This document shows, piece by piece, positions 36,121 to 48,515 of a DNA stretch of 64,000 nt. A program made the position numbers and the translations under genes. The stretch comes from Pararge aegeria (lineage: Eukaryota; Arthropoda; Insecta; Lepidoptera; Nymphalidae): NCBI RefSeq assembly GCF_905163445.1, contig NC_053201.1:8628001-8692000 (forward strand), given 5' to 3'. The first letter of the stretch is position 1. The number at the start of each line of letters is the position of its first letter. Under the pieces are notes generated by a model. It saw only the letters and a list, made by a program, of their open reading frames with translations, did no database searches and was not told where the DNA came from.

Positions 36121-39100
36121 ATGTGGCGTCTCTTCGTTTTAACTTTTGCCATTTCTATTTGCAATGGAAATGATTTCAAATGTGAGTAGTATTCCTCTTG
36201 CATAATAATAAAATTTTCTTACGATCACGAGCCTTTGCTTAATCTCTCGAAATAAAACGTAGTTGGTATTCGGATTACCTCTGTCATTTATATTATTAAA
36301 GTGAAAACTTCTTTAGGCGCGTTGAAAAGGGGTGAACAAAAATCATGGAACTCGCATCACCATCACCCAACGCATTCCATGAACTATATGTATACTGATT
36401 ACTGTGTAATGAGTATATGATATTGTGTGTAGGTACTATTTACAAAGAATTTTTTACTGTTTGAAAACATTAAACAAATTAAATACTATATATATATATA
36501 TATATATAAATTGTTAGAACGCTAACAATGATAAAAATCGATTCCAGGATAACGGAATTACAACGTCAAAACCAAAACTTTAATTACCAAAAAAAAATCA
36601 AATAATGATTCTATCTGATATATTGTGACGTTCCCAAAATAAAATTAACTCTCTCAGCGGATTTATTTTTCAGAGCCATTATACTTACGTTCTTATTATT
36701 ACTTTTTTATATTATGAGTTTGGCACGGTAAACATACGCATGGGACAAACATTATGTTCCCTGACAAGGGGAAAAATGTACGGGTCCAACAGACAAAGAA
36801 CGGCAACAGGAAATAGGTTAGGTACCTCCGTTTATACACGTATATTATTTGAATATTATCTCTACTTGAACGCCAATGCTCGGAGAGTTGATAAAACTGT
36901 GGAACAAGATAAACATTTTTTACTTTCCACGGAGAGAAAGATCTCTCCTGCCTATTGCCGTGTTGAAGGTGCAGCTGTCTTGTTTTTTTTTAATTGGATG
37001 TTTGCACTTGTTCGAAATTTCTTTATCTAAGTTGATAAGGTAAATATTTCGAAGCAAACATTTATTTTATGAAGTGTTATATTGATTTACTTGGTTGCAC
37101 AGATTTCTCCTAAGCTATTCTTTAAGTAATATAATATAATTTGTAAGTAAAATCTGGTTTTACAGCGGATTTGCACGATCCAGAATGGAAGGAAGTGGTG
37201 GCCGCAGGAGGCATGCAGATTGGCCATGGCCGGACCAAACGATTCGTAGAACTTAATGAAAACCAGGTCAGTGCACATACATGTTCCGGTACTAAGGGCG
37301 TTGTTGCCGGTGTAATTACAGGTAAATATGGCATGGTTTACGGACACACATAGCCAACCGAACCATGGCTCGGTGGTCCACCGCACTGGACGGCGTATTA
37401 GACTACGGCCTTAACCCCCTCTCATTGTGGGAGGAGACCCGTGCCCGTGGCTGGTAATGGGTTGAAATGATGATGAAGATGTTGCTTAACACCAACTGGT
37501 TTAATTGGCACAGGGCTACATTTTGTAGGAAGTGTTGTTTGCATGTCCTGTTTAGGGCTGCTCTGTTTACAGGCCATGGTGCGGTCCGTATCGGTTCGGT
37601 CAGAATCATTGTAATATTATAATAGTTTTCTTATTGATACTTATACGAAAATCGATGTGTTCGTCTCAAATTTTACTTTTTTCATTTTTCCTTTGTCATA
37701 TCAACCATATTATATTTTGCACAGCGTCAAAAATTTAGGACACTCTTGTGATTTTCCGCTAAAATTTGCTTTTTATCATCCTATGAATAATACAATAAAT
37801 ACTTATAACATATTCATATAAACAATGAAAAACATTCATGTTCATAACATTAATATTTAAATGACAAAATATTAGCGGAAAATTACAAGAGGGTCCTAAA
37901 TTTTTGACGCTGTGAAAAATATAATATGGTTGATATGACAAAGAAAAATAAAAAATAAAAATTCGAGACAAACACATCGATTTTCGTATAAGGATCATAA
38001 TATTATTGAAGGCGATAGGTGAAGTGTGCAGCGACCCTGCTTTCTGAGTCCAAGGCTGTGGGCTCGATTCAACCTTTGTGTGCATTAAAATAATAAATAA
38101 AATAAATAAATATACTACGACAATACACACATCGCCATCTAGTCCCAAAGTAAGCGTAGCTTGTGTTATGGGTACTAAGATAACTGATTAAAAGTTTTAT
38201 GAATAATATACCTACATAAATACTTTGAACATATAGATAAACACCAAGACACTGAAAAACATTCATGTTCATCACACAAACATTGTCCAGTTGTGGGAAT
38301 CGAACCCACGGCCTTGGACTCAGAAAGCAGGGTCGCTGCCCACTGCGCCAGTCGGTTGTCAATGGTTTCCAAAATTAATTATGTGACCATTAGAATTCAG
38401 CGGAAGGATAATGTGTTGCACCCACGTCCGCACTTGATACCCACACAATACCTACCGACCTATTTATCTGGAACAAAGCCCAAAAATGTTCTGATTATAA
38501 GGTGGTTATAGTTAAATTTAACATAATAATGTTAAAATGAAACCTAATTACCACCTACAGTAACTTAATACCACGTACTAGTACTTTAATACCTAGTTAT
38601 CTAAATCATTATAACTAATTAAAAGTCCCGCATAGCGTTGTTAAATAAGTAGGTACCGATAATAAACCAGAAATGTTTAAAAAACTGTTGATGTTGATGT
38701 TATAGTAGGTACAGTGTAGCTTATTGTCTACAAACTATGGAGGGTAGAGGTACGGAGGATCATCTGTGTATATGAAAAAGTGTCGTCAAAATGTATTAAA
38801 TTAGGATGGCGCCACATTTGCATCAAGGTAACTCTTAAAAGAAGCGCCAAATATAAATATTGTTAGAGTAGGCTTGAAAAATAAACAAGGAAGTAAGGTT
38901 ATATTTACCACAATATTTTGTACAACGTAAGTTGTTGAAATTCTCAATAATTAACTACTTTAGTCGATAATGACATACTTCAATTCATCTACGATTGCTA
39001 CATTCATACCATACCCTGTGCATCCACCAGCGCCATTGTGGAGGATTTTTGAACTGTTATTTAGCGCATACAACTGGACACTTTCTCCCATATAAGATGA

Positions 39101-42100
39101 CTCTCCCTACCTCTACCCTCCATACTACAAACTATGCAACTGTACCCGCACAGAAAAAAGATAAATTTATTTTTAAAAAACTATCTTTGAAAGCAAATCA
39201 GCATATGTAATTAAAATTTATAGTGACACTAAAATAATGAACATTCATCAATTATATCTTTCTTATATCTTTAAACGAGCAATTCTTGTATATATATAAT
39301 TATTGGAATCTTTGAATCGGCTCCAACGGTTTTCATGAAATTTAGTATACAGGGGGTTTCGGGGGCGATAAATCGATCTAGCTAGGATTCATTTTTAGAA
39401 AATGTCAATTTATTTGTGTTTTCCCGTAAAAACCGATTTGGTGCAGACGAAGTTGGACGGGTCAGCTACACAATCACTTAATAACTAATATCAGTTTCAC
39501 AAAAAGAAAAATAAAACTCGTCGAGCCAGTTTCCTTACCTTACCTAGAACTAGGACAAATTATGGTAAAAAATCCCTTACCTTTGAAGGCGCCAAAATTT
39601 TTAAAATAAAATACCTATACTTATAAAAAATATAAACTCATTTCAATGTATTCAAAACTAAATTAGCTTCTTATATACATATTAAGTAATACCAATAACT
39701 TTAAAGACGAACACATTAAATAATAGTTAAATTGAATTTAACGTCGTCTAATGGAGTTTAGTATATTTAGGAGATGGAATTTAGTAACGAGCTCTATTAA
39801 TATTATTATTCAACCAATTAGTGAAAGTTAAATTCTTAAAATTATGCCGAACAGATTTTTACTTCGCTATTAATTTATTACATAAAATTAAGTTTCCTAT
39901 GTAACTGTGTGACTTAGGTCTCTTTATGGGAATAAATGTCTTTAAACCAAAACCTAAAATGATTACGTAGAACCTGTTATAACATTGTTACGTGTGGTGA
40001 CAAGCAGATCACCAATTCCCGCAAGTGTCTTACGAGGTTACGAGTGTCTTCCCAGCGTGACTATGGGCATACCCTCCTGTTGGTTGGACTTTACACTATC
40101 CGTAGACTGTAATATGCCATAGATTAATTATCATCACAGTGAAAACCGGAAATACATTGTGTTGGTGTGACCGTAAATATGTGTCTTACTTTGTCAGCAG
40201 CTTATGCTATTTGATAGGCAAATATTTACCTACTATAGTAAAGGTAGAAAGTAACCTCATCTCCTTATGCAGAGAATTCAAACAACTCAGAATTAAATAC
40301 AGAGTTTTGATTCCAGCCGAATATACCTTACCAAGCCTGCCTCCTTCCCAATGGCGCAAGCGGACACTGCCGTCATTTGCATTACTGCGTACAGGAAGAC
40401 TTCAAGAAGGATTTCACGAAGTTTATGGATTACCTTTGTATCATCAACCACTCGTAAGTTATTTACGAACTGCATTTTAATAACCTGACAGTCCTATGCT
40501 GTTCATAGTTCATATGACGTCAAAATTTAAAAAATAGATTAGGTAGGTACCTATAAATAGCAACATATCCACTGAGAAAGTATTTTTCTAAAGCGTTAGA
40601 AGATCGTATGAAAGGTCTATGTTTTTGAGGTTAGGGATTTAAATTCTTCTAAAAGCCTTTTTCTCGCTCTAAGGGTGTGTAAAAGTTTGTATGGAAATAT
40701 ATTACATATTTTTTTACGTACGCAGACGACGTCGAAGCGAAATAAAATTGTCTTTTTTAATTAATTTAAAAATTTAAAAAATACATTTTTTTTCTAGAGC
40801 TATTGGTGTTTGCTGCCCTGATGGTAAGGGTGAAGGCAGAGCTGACGCTGTAGCAGGTGACCTCCCAGCCACTGCACCAAGGGAAGAAAACGACCTGTCG
40901 TTAAAGATAGATCGCGCTGAGAACAGAGGTCTGTAATGTCTTGATTAAAACATTCTACCAATTTGAACAGTTGTTTTATTTAACATCCTGTAGAAGACCA
41001 AAACTTAGCTAGTGAAATTTCTACAACAATAATTCTGACCATTTTTAAAATATAATAGCTGTTCAGTGTAAGATAATTTTTAAATATTAGTAAGTATATA
41101 TTTGTTGAATATAATTTGGTATCTAAAAGCATAAGGGCAAAGAATTAAAATAAAGATGCAGCACAGATCATTTCTCATGATGACTTTAGTAATTTCGATG
41201 GTTAAGTTTCGTTTTGGTATGACAAATACTTACTTGTACTTTGTCTAAAGTTCTCAGTTTGTTTTCAAACGTAATAAGAAGAAACATAATTCAAGTGAGA
41301 ATTGAATAAATAATAATAGGTTAAACTTTTATTTGTAACCAAGTGACCGAAACAAGTCTGTGTATATAAATCACAATGTGAAGCGGGATCAGACGGATTA
41401 GCAAACAATATCTCTAATACATAATAGCATTGCTGCAAAAAATATAACAATAGTCTCACTTGTTAGAAGATCTCGTAAATTTCAGGTTGTGGACTGAGCA
41501 CTCGAGCTCAAGGAAGGATCACAGGGGCCCAACCCGCGAACCCTCGAGAGTGGCCTTGGATGGCTTCCATCACCCCCGACGGCTATGACCAGTACTGCGG
41601 CGGAGCGCTCATCACCGATAGACATGTACTAACTGCTGCTCACTGCATTGTTAGGTAATTAAACATCTTGCATCTTGCATTGCATTAGGCATCTTGTAGG
41701 AAAACGCTCTGACCACCATAGCTTTCCAATCTATACTTTTCGAAGCAGTAGGTACTTTTATCTTCTTCTTCTTCTTGTCGTTACACTCTTGACAGAGTGG
41801 TCGTGGTGATCATGAAGCGTCTTTGAGGGCAGATGTCCCACGCCCCACGAGCATACGCCACTTCTCTCGGCTGGCCGAAAGCCTGGTGCACTCGTGCAAA
41901 GGGCCACCCACAGCAGCTTAATCTGATCGGTCGATGCACGACAAGACGCTCTATGGAGTCACTCCCACGACGGGAGACGTGCCCGAAGAATTTTAAGATG
42001 CGACTCTGTACTAACGCCGAAAGACGTTTTTTAATGACGATTTCTTGGAGTATAGAGATGTTGGGATGAGGTACTTTTATAACATAATCAAATTTAGTCT

Positions 42101-45100
42101 GTATTTACATCGAAAAAGCATCAAGAGATAAGTTGCATGCCTGATAGTTCTCCATAATACTACTAGAAGGCGTGTAAAGTCTACCAATCAGCATTTGGTC
42201 AGCCAAGGGCATTACGGCCTAGCCCCATCTCAACAGTAATGGGTTTTGGTTTGATAATGATCTCGATAGAGCTCGTCCGCAGAAGTACATATTTCTGCCG
42301 CTAACAGCATTGTTGCAATGCTGTGTTTCGGCATAAAGGGCATAGTTGCCGATAATTCCAGACAAATGAGGCTTAACACCAACGCCTCAGGTTATTGGAC
42401 ACATAGCGGCACGTTGCAGGACGTGTTCCTAACGTACCCTGCGAAGTATTATAAGTTTTAGACTATAGTTTTTCACATATCTTCAGGAGGGCTGCTTGGT
42501 CCGTCAAGCATTATATTATTAAAAAATAAAAATTTTGTACCTAACCAAAATACAAACCGATTCACAACAGATCACAGACCACCTTATTTGTACACATATT
42601 CATCAGAGACGTGTGTGTGAAGTATGTGTGTGTATGTGTGTGTGTGTGTGTGTGTAACACAGGATTGCACGAACGGATGACCGATTGATTTTGATGTTTT
42701 CCTTTGAAAGGTGAATAAGTCGGGAGCGTTCTTAGCTATGTTTGACGAAAATCGGTCCAAAATGGCCGCCGCCACAAAATGCTGGGCTACATATTTTTTT
42801 TATAACATCCTAAATATTGATATCGAGTACAATACAAATTGGCCGAGTTTAAATACAAGATGGCCACCGCCACAAAATAGCAAATTACATTTTTTTTCCT
42901 CAACTCCCTCAATATAGGTATCACACGAAAGGGCTTGAAGAATAATGTACAGTATATTGAAAGTCGGGTGTTTTTAACTATTTTAAATTATATATTATTA
43001 GTTCTTTGATGAAAATGTTATCAGGTGGACAGTCGAAGAACTGTTCGTCCGTCTGGGCGAGTACGACTTCAAGCGCAGCAACGACTCGCGCTCCTACAAC
43101 TTCAAGGTCATTGAAATACGTCGCCATGAAATGTACGACAAAACCAACTATCACCACGACATTGCTATACTGAAACTGCACAGGGCGGTCGTCTTCAATA
43201 CGTATGTGTGGCCCATATGCCTACCACCACGAGGTTTGCCGTTGGACGAAGAAGTAGCTACCGTTATCGGTAAGTTTTTAACACGCCAGCGAGGTTTTTC
43301 CGACAACCAAAATACTTGAACACGTTGTATCATCATCCTGTTAATATCATCATCATGCCACTGCTTGGCACAGGCCTCCTCTCTCATAGGAGAGACGGTT
43401 TTAGAGCATAGGCCCACCACGCTGCTTCAATGCGGGTTGGTGGATTAGTGATAATAACCAGGATTGACCGTCAAAGTGCTCTGTGAGGCCCGTTGGTCGA
43501 CACCACTATTTGCGGGCTAGTACTTAAATTCTTTAACAGAAAAAAAATACCTCACAATTTTTACCTCACCTGGGATTAGCCCCCAGTACCTTCTGTTCCG
43601 TAGTTCAACATTCTAACCACCAAACCAACGAGGCAACGAGAGAATACAATGTATAGAACCTAAGATATTTCAAATGACCATATTCAATTTAAAAACCAAA
43701 GATAGCAACTGCTAGCACAGGCTGTAGATAAAAATTATATCCCACGATTATATCCCGTGAGAGGGGATATAATTAACGTGTCCACCTGCTAAAGTAAGGG
43801 AACATGGAATAGGAGAAGTTTACCCCTGTTTATCATTAAGCATATATTATTTGGATATTATTTCCACTTGTGCGCCAGTGCTCTGAGAGTTGATAAAGCT
43901 GTGGGAGAAGATAAATTTTTATCCTTTACCCGGGGAGATAATTGTCTCCTGCCCATGCTAGCCGTGCAGGATGGATTGAAATCCCCTTAAAAATTCTACA
44001 CGCTGTCTAGACGTTCCTTCTCTTCACCAGCAAGAAAAAGACAAAATAATTTAGTACTGATGCTCATACCAAAGCAAAGCAATGAAGTGGTTTTTTTACT
44101 TGGCCACCTAAATTTATTTAATTTTGTCACTCATTTAACCAATTGTCTGAACCAGGGCCTTCTCTTGATCGAGTCTCGATTTTAAATTATTAACAAGCAG
44201 AATAAAAAATAAATTATAACTAAGTATGATGTTCTTGCATGGTTGTCTTACGAGACCACTAAGATAGAACATACAGAGATATAACAGAGAACGTGGATAA
44301 CTCCACGTTCATCCCTCAGTAAAGAAAGACCTTTCCAGCGGTGGACTTAATGTTATAGACACTGATGATGACGATTTTCTTGTTGTATAAGGATGGGGCA
44401 CGTTGTGGTATAGTGGTCCGCACAGCAACGTCTTAATGGAAGTAGCAGTACCGATTTGGAACATGGAAAGCTGTAAAAGCTCGTTCACCGACTCCGTTTT
44501 TAATGAAACTATATGCGCCGGTGGAAAAGAAGGAGGAAAAGATGCGTGTCAGGTAAGTTTGGTACACCTGAAGTTAATAAACAGTCAATGCAAAGTCTTT
44601 CAGACCCATTAATGAAGTTATAGCTATCCATAAAAACATGGTTAAATGATACCATATTAAATCTTCGATCTTCGATTATTATAATTTTCGGGCGTTATTG
44701 TGTTGTCTTTTTCTAGAATGTTTTTAAAACTTCACATGTTTATATGACTATTAAATGCAGTTTTTGGTTTTAAGTAATCGATCCAAAACCTTTATTTTTT
44801 CGTAATTCTTCGCTTTTTTAATTTACTTCTCTGACCGCAACCTAAGTGGCTTTTCTGACTGAAGTGGTTTGACCAAAAACGCATTTTTCGTTCTATACTA
44901 TGGTTTTATCCATACGCGTTGTTAATATTGTATGCCGATTTAAACGCTTTGTTTCTACTTCGTGAGTCTTGTTAGTAAATGACGCAAATTTTTTTCCATT
45001 TCCATTATTGGTTGGTCCAATAGTACGGAAAACTAAACCAAATGGATAACTGTGAATAACATAATTCAAAGTCAAACTGCAGCCTTTTCCATTGCAGCTA

Positions 45101-45297
45101 CTAATTAAAGCTAAGCTCACGTAACTATATTTCAGGGTGACAGCGGTGGTCCTCTCATGTACCAGATGTCCAGCGGACGCTGGGCAGTTGTTGGCGTGGT
45201 TTCATGGGGAGTCCGCTGCGGAGAGCCCAACCACCCTGGGCTCTACACACGCGTCGACAGATACCTCGAGTGGATTCTACGAAACTCCATCTTCTAA
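36121..45297 (+). CDS. CLIP-domain trypsin-like serine protease (secreted zymogen), complete, 8 exons, 388 aa
   Basis: Coding exons: 36121-36181, 37166-37266, 40317-40453, 40798-40928, 41486-41654, 43025-43269, 44392-44552, 45136-45297 (stop TAA). All junctions are GT-AG and lengths sum to 1167 nt in phase. Residues 1-16 form a signal peptide (MWRLFVLTFAISICNG). A CLIP domain has six cysteines (C62, C72, C78, C95, C105, C106). A linker leads to activation site R154|ITGA. The S1 domain has H196 (TAAHC), D245 (HHDIAIL) and S338 (GDSGGP), with D332 in the S1 pocket giving trypsin-like (Arg/Lys) specificity. The stretches EGGKDACQGDSGGP and SWGVRCGEPNHPG resemble proclotting-enzyme/CLIPD-type proteases, a family that acts in haemolymph clotting, Toll or melanization cascades; the exact role here is unknown. 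The mature N-terminus is ITGA rather than the usual IVGG. Exon 4 has two same-phase donors (see findings). Introns carry SINE, LINE and Helitron pieces. Polyadenylation signals AATAAA lie at 45349 and 45388. Exons 5-8 are very secure; exons 1-2 rest on phase and signal-peptide logic. Confidence 0.93.
36182..37165 (+). other. Protease intron 1, with repeat pieces
   Basis: Holds a (TA)n run at 36487-36512 and a diverged copy (36720-36990) of the repeat at 43790-43975 (AGAGTTGATAAAACTGTGG). Confidence 0.6.
37629..38005. repeat. Long foldback, arms of about 135 bp, protease intron 2
   Basis: 37629-37765 (CGAAAATCGATGTGTTCGTC, CATATCAACCATATTATATT, GCGTCAAAAATTTAGGAC) is complementary to about 37870-38005. 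The loop holds a SINE family B fragment (37790-37850). Confidence 0.85.
38010..38360. mobile_element. SINE family B: head fragment (+) joined to a full copy (-)
   Basis: 38010-38087 is a plus-strand head (GCAGCGACCCTGCTTTCTGA). 38088-38360 is a complete minus-strand copy. A SINE family A tail piece lies at 37372-37470. The rest of 38361-40316 has only the 39268 element. Confidence 0.75.
39268..39469 (+). mobile_element. Second Helitron-like short element, in protease intron 2
   Basis: Starts TCTTTAAACGAGCAATTCTT after A and ends GACGGGTCAGCTAC. The expected CTAG end is CTAC here, so the end is mutated. Internal GGGGGCGATAAATCGATCTA. Family recalled from lepidopteran genomes; no search was possible. 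Confidence 0.5.
41770..42066 (-). pseudogene. RTE-type LINE ORF2 C-terminus, decayed, protease intron 5
   Basis: The minus strand reads KKRLSALVQSRILKFFGHVS then RRGSDSIERLVV, the conserved end of RTE/BovB ORF2. A frame change follows (SDQIKLLWVALCTS fits the family better in another frame). Confidence 0.75.
42105..43024. other. Rest of protease intron 5: repeat pieces
   Basis: SINE family A tail-like 42105-42260, repeat D 42270-42440, a (TG)n run at 42613-42655 with flanks shared with 28245-28440. Confidence 0.55.
43270..44391. other. Protease intron 6: repeat pieces
   Basis: 43340-43520 (CACTGCTTGGCACAGGCCTC) is a repeat also at 9220-9545, followed by a tRNA-like remnant to 43635. 43790-43975 (GAACATGGAATAGGAGAAGT) also occurs near 28975, 29420 and 36720. 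Confidence 0.55.
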
Positions 45298-45627
45298 ACC
45301 CTTCTTTCTCATGTGACACCTAGGTGTATCTAGTTTTGAAGTGCATTAAATAAACATAATATTGTCACAGTAAATACATTGTAATTAAATAAAAGAGTTG
45401 ATGTCCATTAATTTCAATCTCAATAATACAACACCCGCTCCGGATTGCGCTTGCATCTTCGGTGACGGTGTTTTGAAGTCTGGATTTGACTTTTTTCTTG
45501 CCTCTGAACGACCAGCTACACAGTTTGTGTTATGACCGGTGACAGAGTTCCTTATCTAAGCATTGTCTCTATTTTAGGAGAAGAATGCCGGTATTCAGCA
45601 GTCTGACCTTAATAAGGCTAATGATAT

Positions 45628-45725
45628 TGGAAAGAAGTAGGCGTTACTTTGCGGAATTCTATACAATGAAAATTAAGCGCGAAAAGCAAAAAAATCGGTA
45701 CGGTGTAATTTAGAATTAATTATTT
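45628..45725 (+). repeat. Dispersed repeat R, left of the LINE
   Basis: Shares AGGCGTTACTTTGCGGAA and GTGTAATTTA with the copies at 505, 21232 and 29285. It lies in the opposite orientation to the related sequence at 47936-48060 on the other side of the LINE. Confidence 0.6.
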
Positions 45726-45741
45726 TTCATTTCTAAGTCCT

Positions 45742-47940
45742 AAATTCAAAAATTCAAATTCAAATTCATTTATTTCAAGTAGGCCTACTTTATAAGCACT
45801 TTTGAAACGTCAAGTATGCATGTTTGTGTGACTCTACCACCGGTTCGGAAAGCAGATTCTACCGAGAAGAGCCGGCAAGAAACTCAGTAGTTGCTCTTTT
45901 CCAACATCAACATTTACAATCATTTTGCTATCTTGCGGGAGATGAGAGCGAGGCTGGCTGCTTCCATTCTACCTTGTCATTGAGGAATTCATCAAATGTA
46001 TAGTAACCTCGCTGTACTAGATGCGTTTTTACACATTTTTTAAATGTATGCATTGGTAGGTCAAGAATTTCCTTAGGAATCATGTTGTAAAAGCGTATAC
46101 TCAACCCCACAAAGGAGTTCTGCACCTTTCGCAGACGATATGCAGGTATCACTAATTTATGACCGTTTCTGGTAAGTCGATTGTTAATTTCAGCTTTTGA
46201 TTTATAAAGAGTAATATTTTGCCTCACAAAGACTATATTATTATAAATGTATTGCGAAGCTACTGTAAGAATACCTATTTGTTTAAATTTTTCACGAAGC
46301 GATTCGCGTCATCCAAGTTTATATATTGATCGTACGGCTCTTTTCTGTAGTATAAATATACTTTCAATATCTGCAGCTTTTCCCCACAGCAAGATCCCAT
46401 AGGACATAATACTGTGAAAGTATGCGAAATAAACAAGCCTAGCTGTTTCAACATCGGTAAGCTGTCTAATTTTCCTGATTGCATATGCAGCTGAGCTGAG
46501 TTTACTCGCTAGGCTTTCTATATGGGTACCCCACTGTAGCTTACAATCTAAGGTCACTCCTAGAAAAACAGTGGAGTTTTCTATTTCAAGTGTTTCTCCA
46601 TTTATTATGATGTTTTTATCAATTTTTTTTACGTTAGGCAAAACAAATTCCAAACACTTAGTTTTTTTTGCATTTAAAAGTAAGTTATTAACAGTAAACC
46701 AGTCTGACACATGTGACAAAGCACGGTTTACGTCGTCAAAATTATCTTTGTTTCTATCAGTCTTAAAAATGAGAGATGTATCATCTGCGAACAGTACAAT
46801 CTCACAAGTGCCCCTGACATGGTGTGGCAGATCATTTATATACACCAGAAACAATAAGGGACCCAAAATTGAGCCTTGTGGGACACCCATTAAGGCAGAT
46901 GATCCCTTAGACTTTATGTCTTTTACGCATACCCTTTGAACTCTATCACTTAGATAAGAGGCAATTAAATTGAGTGCAACGTTTTTGATGCCATAGTGGC
47001 TTAGTTTTAATAACAACGTTTTGTGTTCAACGCAATCGAATGCTTTGGACAGATCACAGAAAACACCAATGGCATTCTGCGAACGTTCCCAGGCATCGTA
47101 AATATGCTTTATGAGTCTTGCGCCTGCATCCGTTGTACTACGACCTTTAGTGAAGCCGTACTGCTCCGGAAGAAGTAAGTTATGTACATTAAAATGATTT
47201 AAAAGTTGATAAAGTATAATTTTTTCAAAGACCTTACTAAGAGTTGGCAAGATTGAAATAGGCCTGTAATTGTTAAGGTCATTTTTATGACCGGATTTAA
47301 AAAGGGGTATTAATTTACTACATTTCATTAGGTTCGGAAAAATACCCATATCAACACATTCATTAAAAATTACAGCTAGATAAGGGGCAATAACGTCAAT
47401 AATGTTAGAAATGACCATCACCGACATACCCCACAGATCACTGGTTTTTTTCAACTTTAATAACCTGAAATTCTTTACAATATCTATTGCAGATATATGT
47501 TTAAAATTAAATAAAACATTGCACTCTTTAACATTATCTCTCAATATACGCTGAGCTGCTATTGGTGAAGAGCTTAGAGAATCCGTTAACAAAATGGGAA
47601 CATTCTGAAAGAAGTTTTCGAAAGTATTAGCAACCTCCCTGTCAGACGTCACTTTATTGTTATCAACAATAAGTTCAAAATCCACATCACGAGATTTAGT
47701 TTTTCCTGACTCGTAATTAACTATTTTCCAGGTTGTTTGTATTTTGTTATCAGATTTCATTATACTATATTTAATGTGTAGCGATTTCGCATTAGTGCAA
47801 ACATTCTTAAATATTTTAGAGTATTTTTTTACGTGTTCTACGAAAGTTGAAGAAATGTTTATTGTACAGTTATTGACTTTACAATGTACAAGTGCTTTAT
47901 CTCCTGTGTCGGAGTTAAAAGTGCGTAGATAGAACATTGC
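45742..47940 (-). mobile_element. Non-LTR retrotransposon (LINE, CR1/Jockey-like), 5'-truncated
   Basis: The minus strand codes a reverse transcriptase followed by the LINE C-terminal region. The 3' end near 45742 is a short-repeat tail of the GAATTT type rather than plain poly(A). No endonuclease domain is present, so the copy is 5'-truncated. It sits between the convergent protease and decarboxylase genes. The same family left 3' pieces at 22425, 26500, 32705, 49429 and 56368. Clade assignment is by RT motif style only. Confidence 0.85.
45928..47937 (-). pseudogene. LINE ORF2 (reverse transcriptase), frameshifted near 46310
   Basis: A 542-codon frame (47937-46309) carries SKAFD (about residue 295), GVPQGSILGP (about 349) and the catalytic FADD (about 382). 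It ends just after LQKRAVRSIY. The expected next stretch (RESLREKFK...) is in another frame, and the C-terminal part (TRNGHKL, IRFYNMIPKEIL, QRGYYTFDEFLND) is open at 46227-45928. The shorter copy at 49635-50090 keeps this join intact (SRESLREKFKEIGIL), which places the frameshift near 46310. The polymerase core looks intact, but the ORF as a whole is broken. Confidence 0.85.
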
Positions 47941-48060
47941 CGAAGATCTGTTTGATGTGGATAAATATATAAATATTGAAGAAATTATAAATTACACCGT
48001 ACAGATCCTCCTGTTTCTCGAAGATATTACCAAATTTAGCTTAAGATTCATTGAAGGCTA
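47936..48060 (-). repeat. Dispersed repeat R, right of the LINE, inverted
   Basis: The reverse complement of the central part of repeat R (GAAGATCTGTTTG, GAAGAAATTATAAATTACACC). Homology to the 21232 copy seems to continue a little into the LINE ORF start (CTACGCAC...CTCCGA), so the boundary is unclear; R may be part of the LINE 5' region. Confidence 0.5.
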
Positions 48061-48515
48061 AAGATGTCGATATTTTTATAACACAATTGGTGTAAGAAAT
48101 TAAACAAGGGGTTTATTATATTATTTGCTCTATAATTTGTTTAACCTTATAAAACTGCAGTGTGTTGCACGCCCACGCTATTAATATTGTCCATTGGCCC
48201 ATCCTGTAACTGTGTTTAACAATAAAACTTATATTTATATAAAATATTTAGAAATCAGTATTGCAGATAAAATATTTGCTTCATGGATCTCGCAATTCAA
48301 TTCATCGAGTGTATCAAAGTTATTGGTGTCAAATGTTTTAGTAGGCACCCGTTTTAAGGCAATTACACACATTCGCATTCTCGTTTCTGTCAATGTTAAA
48401 TTAGTTTGTTGCTGATTATTAACTTGTACTTGGTTTCGTTGTAAATAAATTATTCGGTAAAAACAGCACGCAGTAACGCAATTCCCTTAATTTTTAGTAT
48501 TCAAGGAAGATGAAG

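Noticed and set aside
38995..39210. 71-codon frame in protease intron 2
   Set aside because: No family resemblance; ordinary AT-rich intron frame.
40139..40480. 113-codon plus-strand frame overlapping the CLIP exon
   Set aside because: Wrong frame relative to the CLIP cysteines; the splice-defined exon 40317-40453 explains the region.
46571..46939. 122-codon plus-strand frame
   Set aside because: Antisense shadow of the LINE reverse transcriptase.
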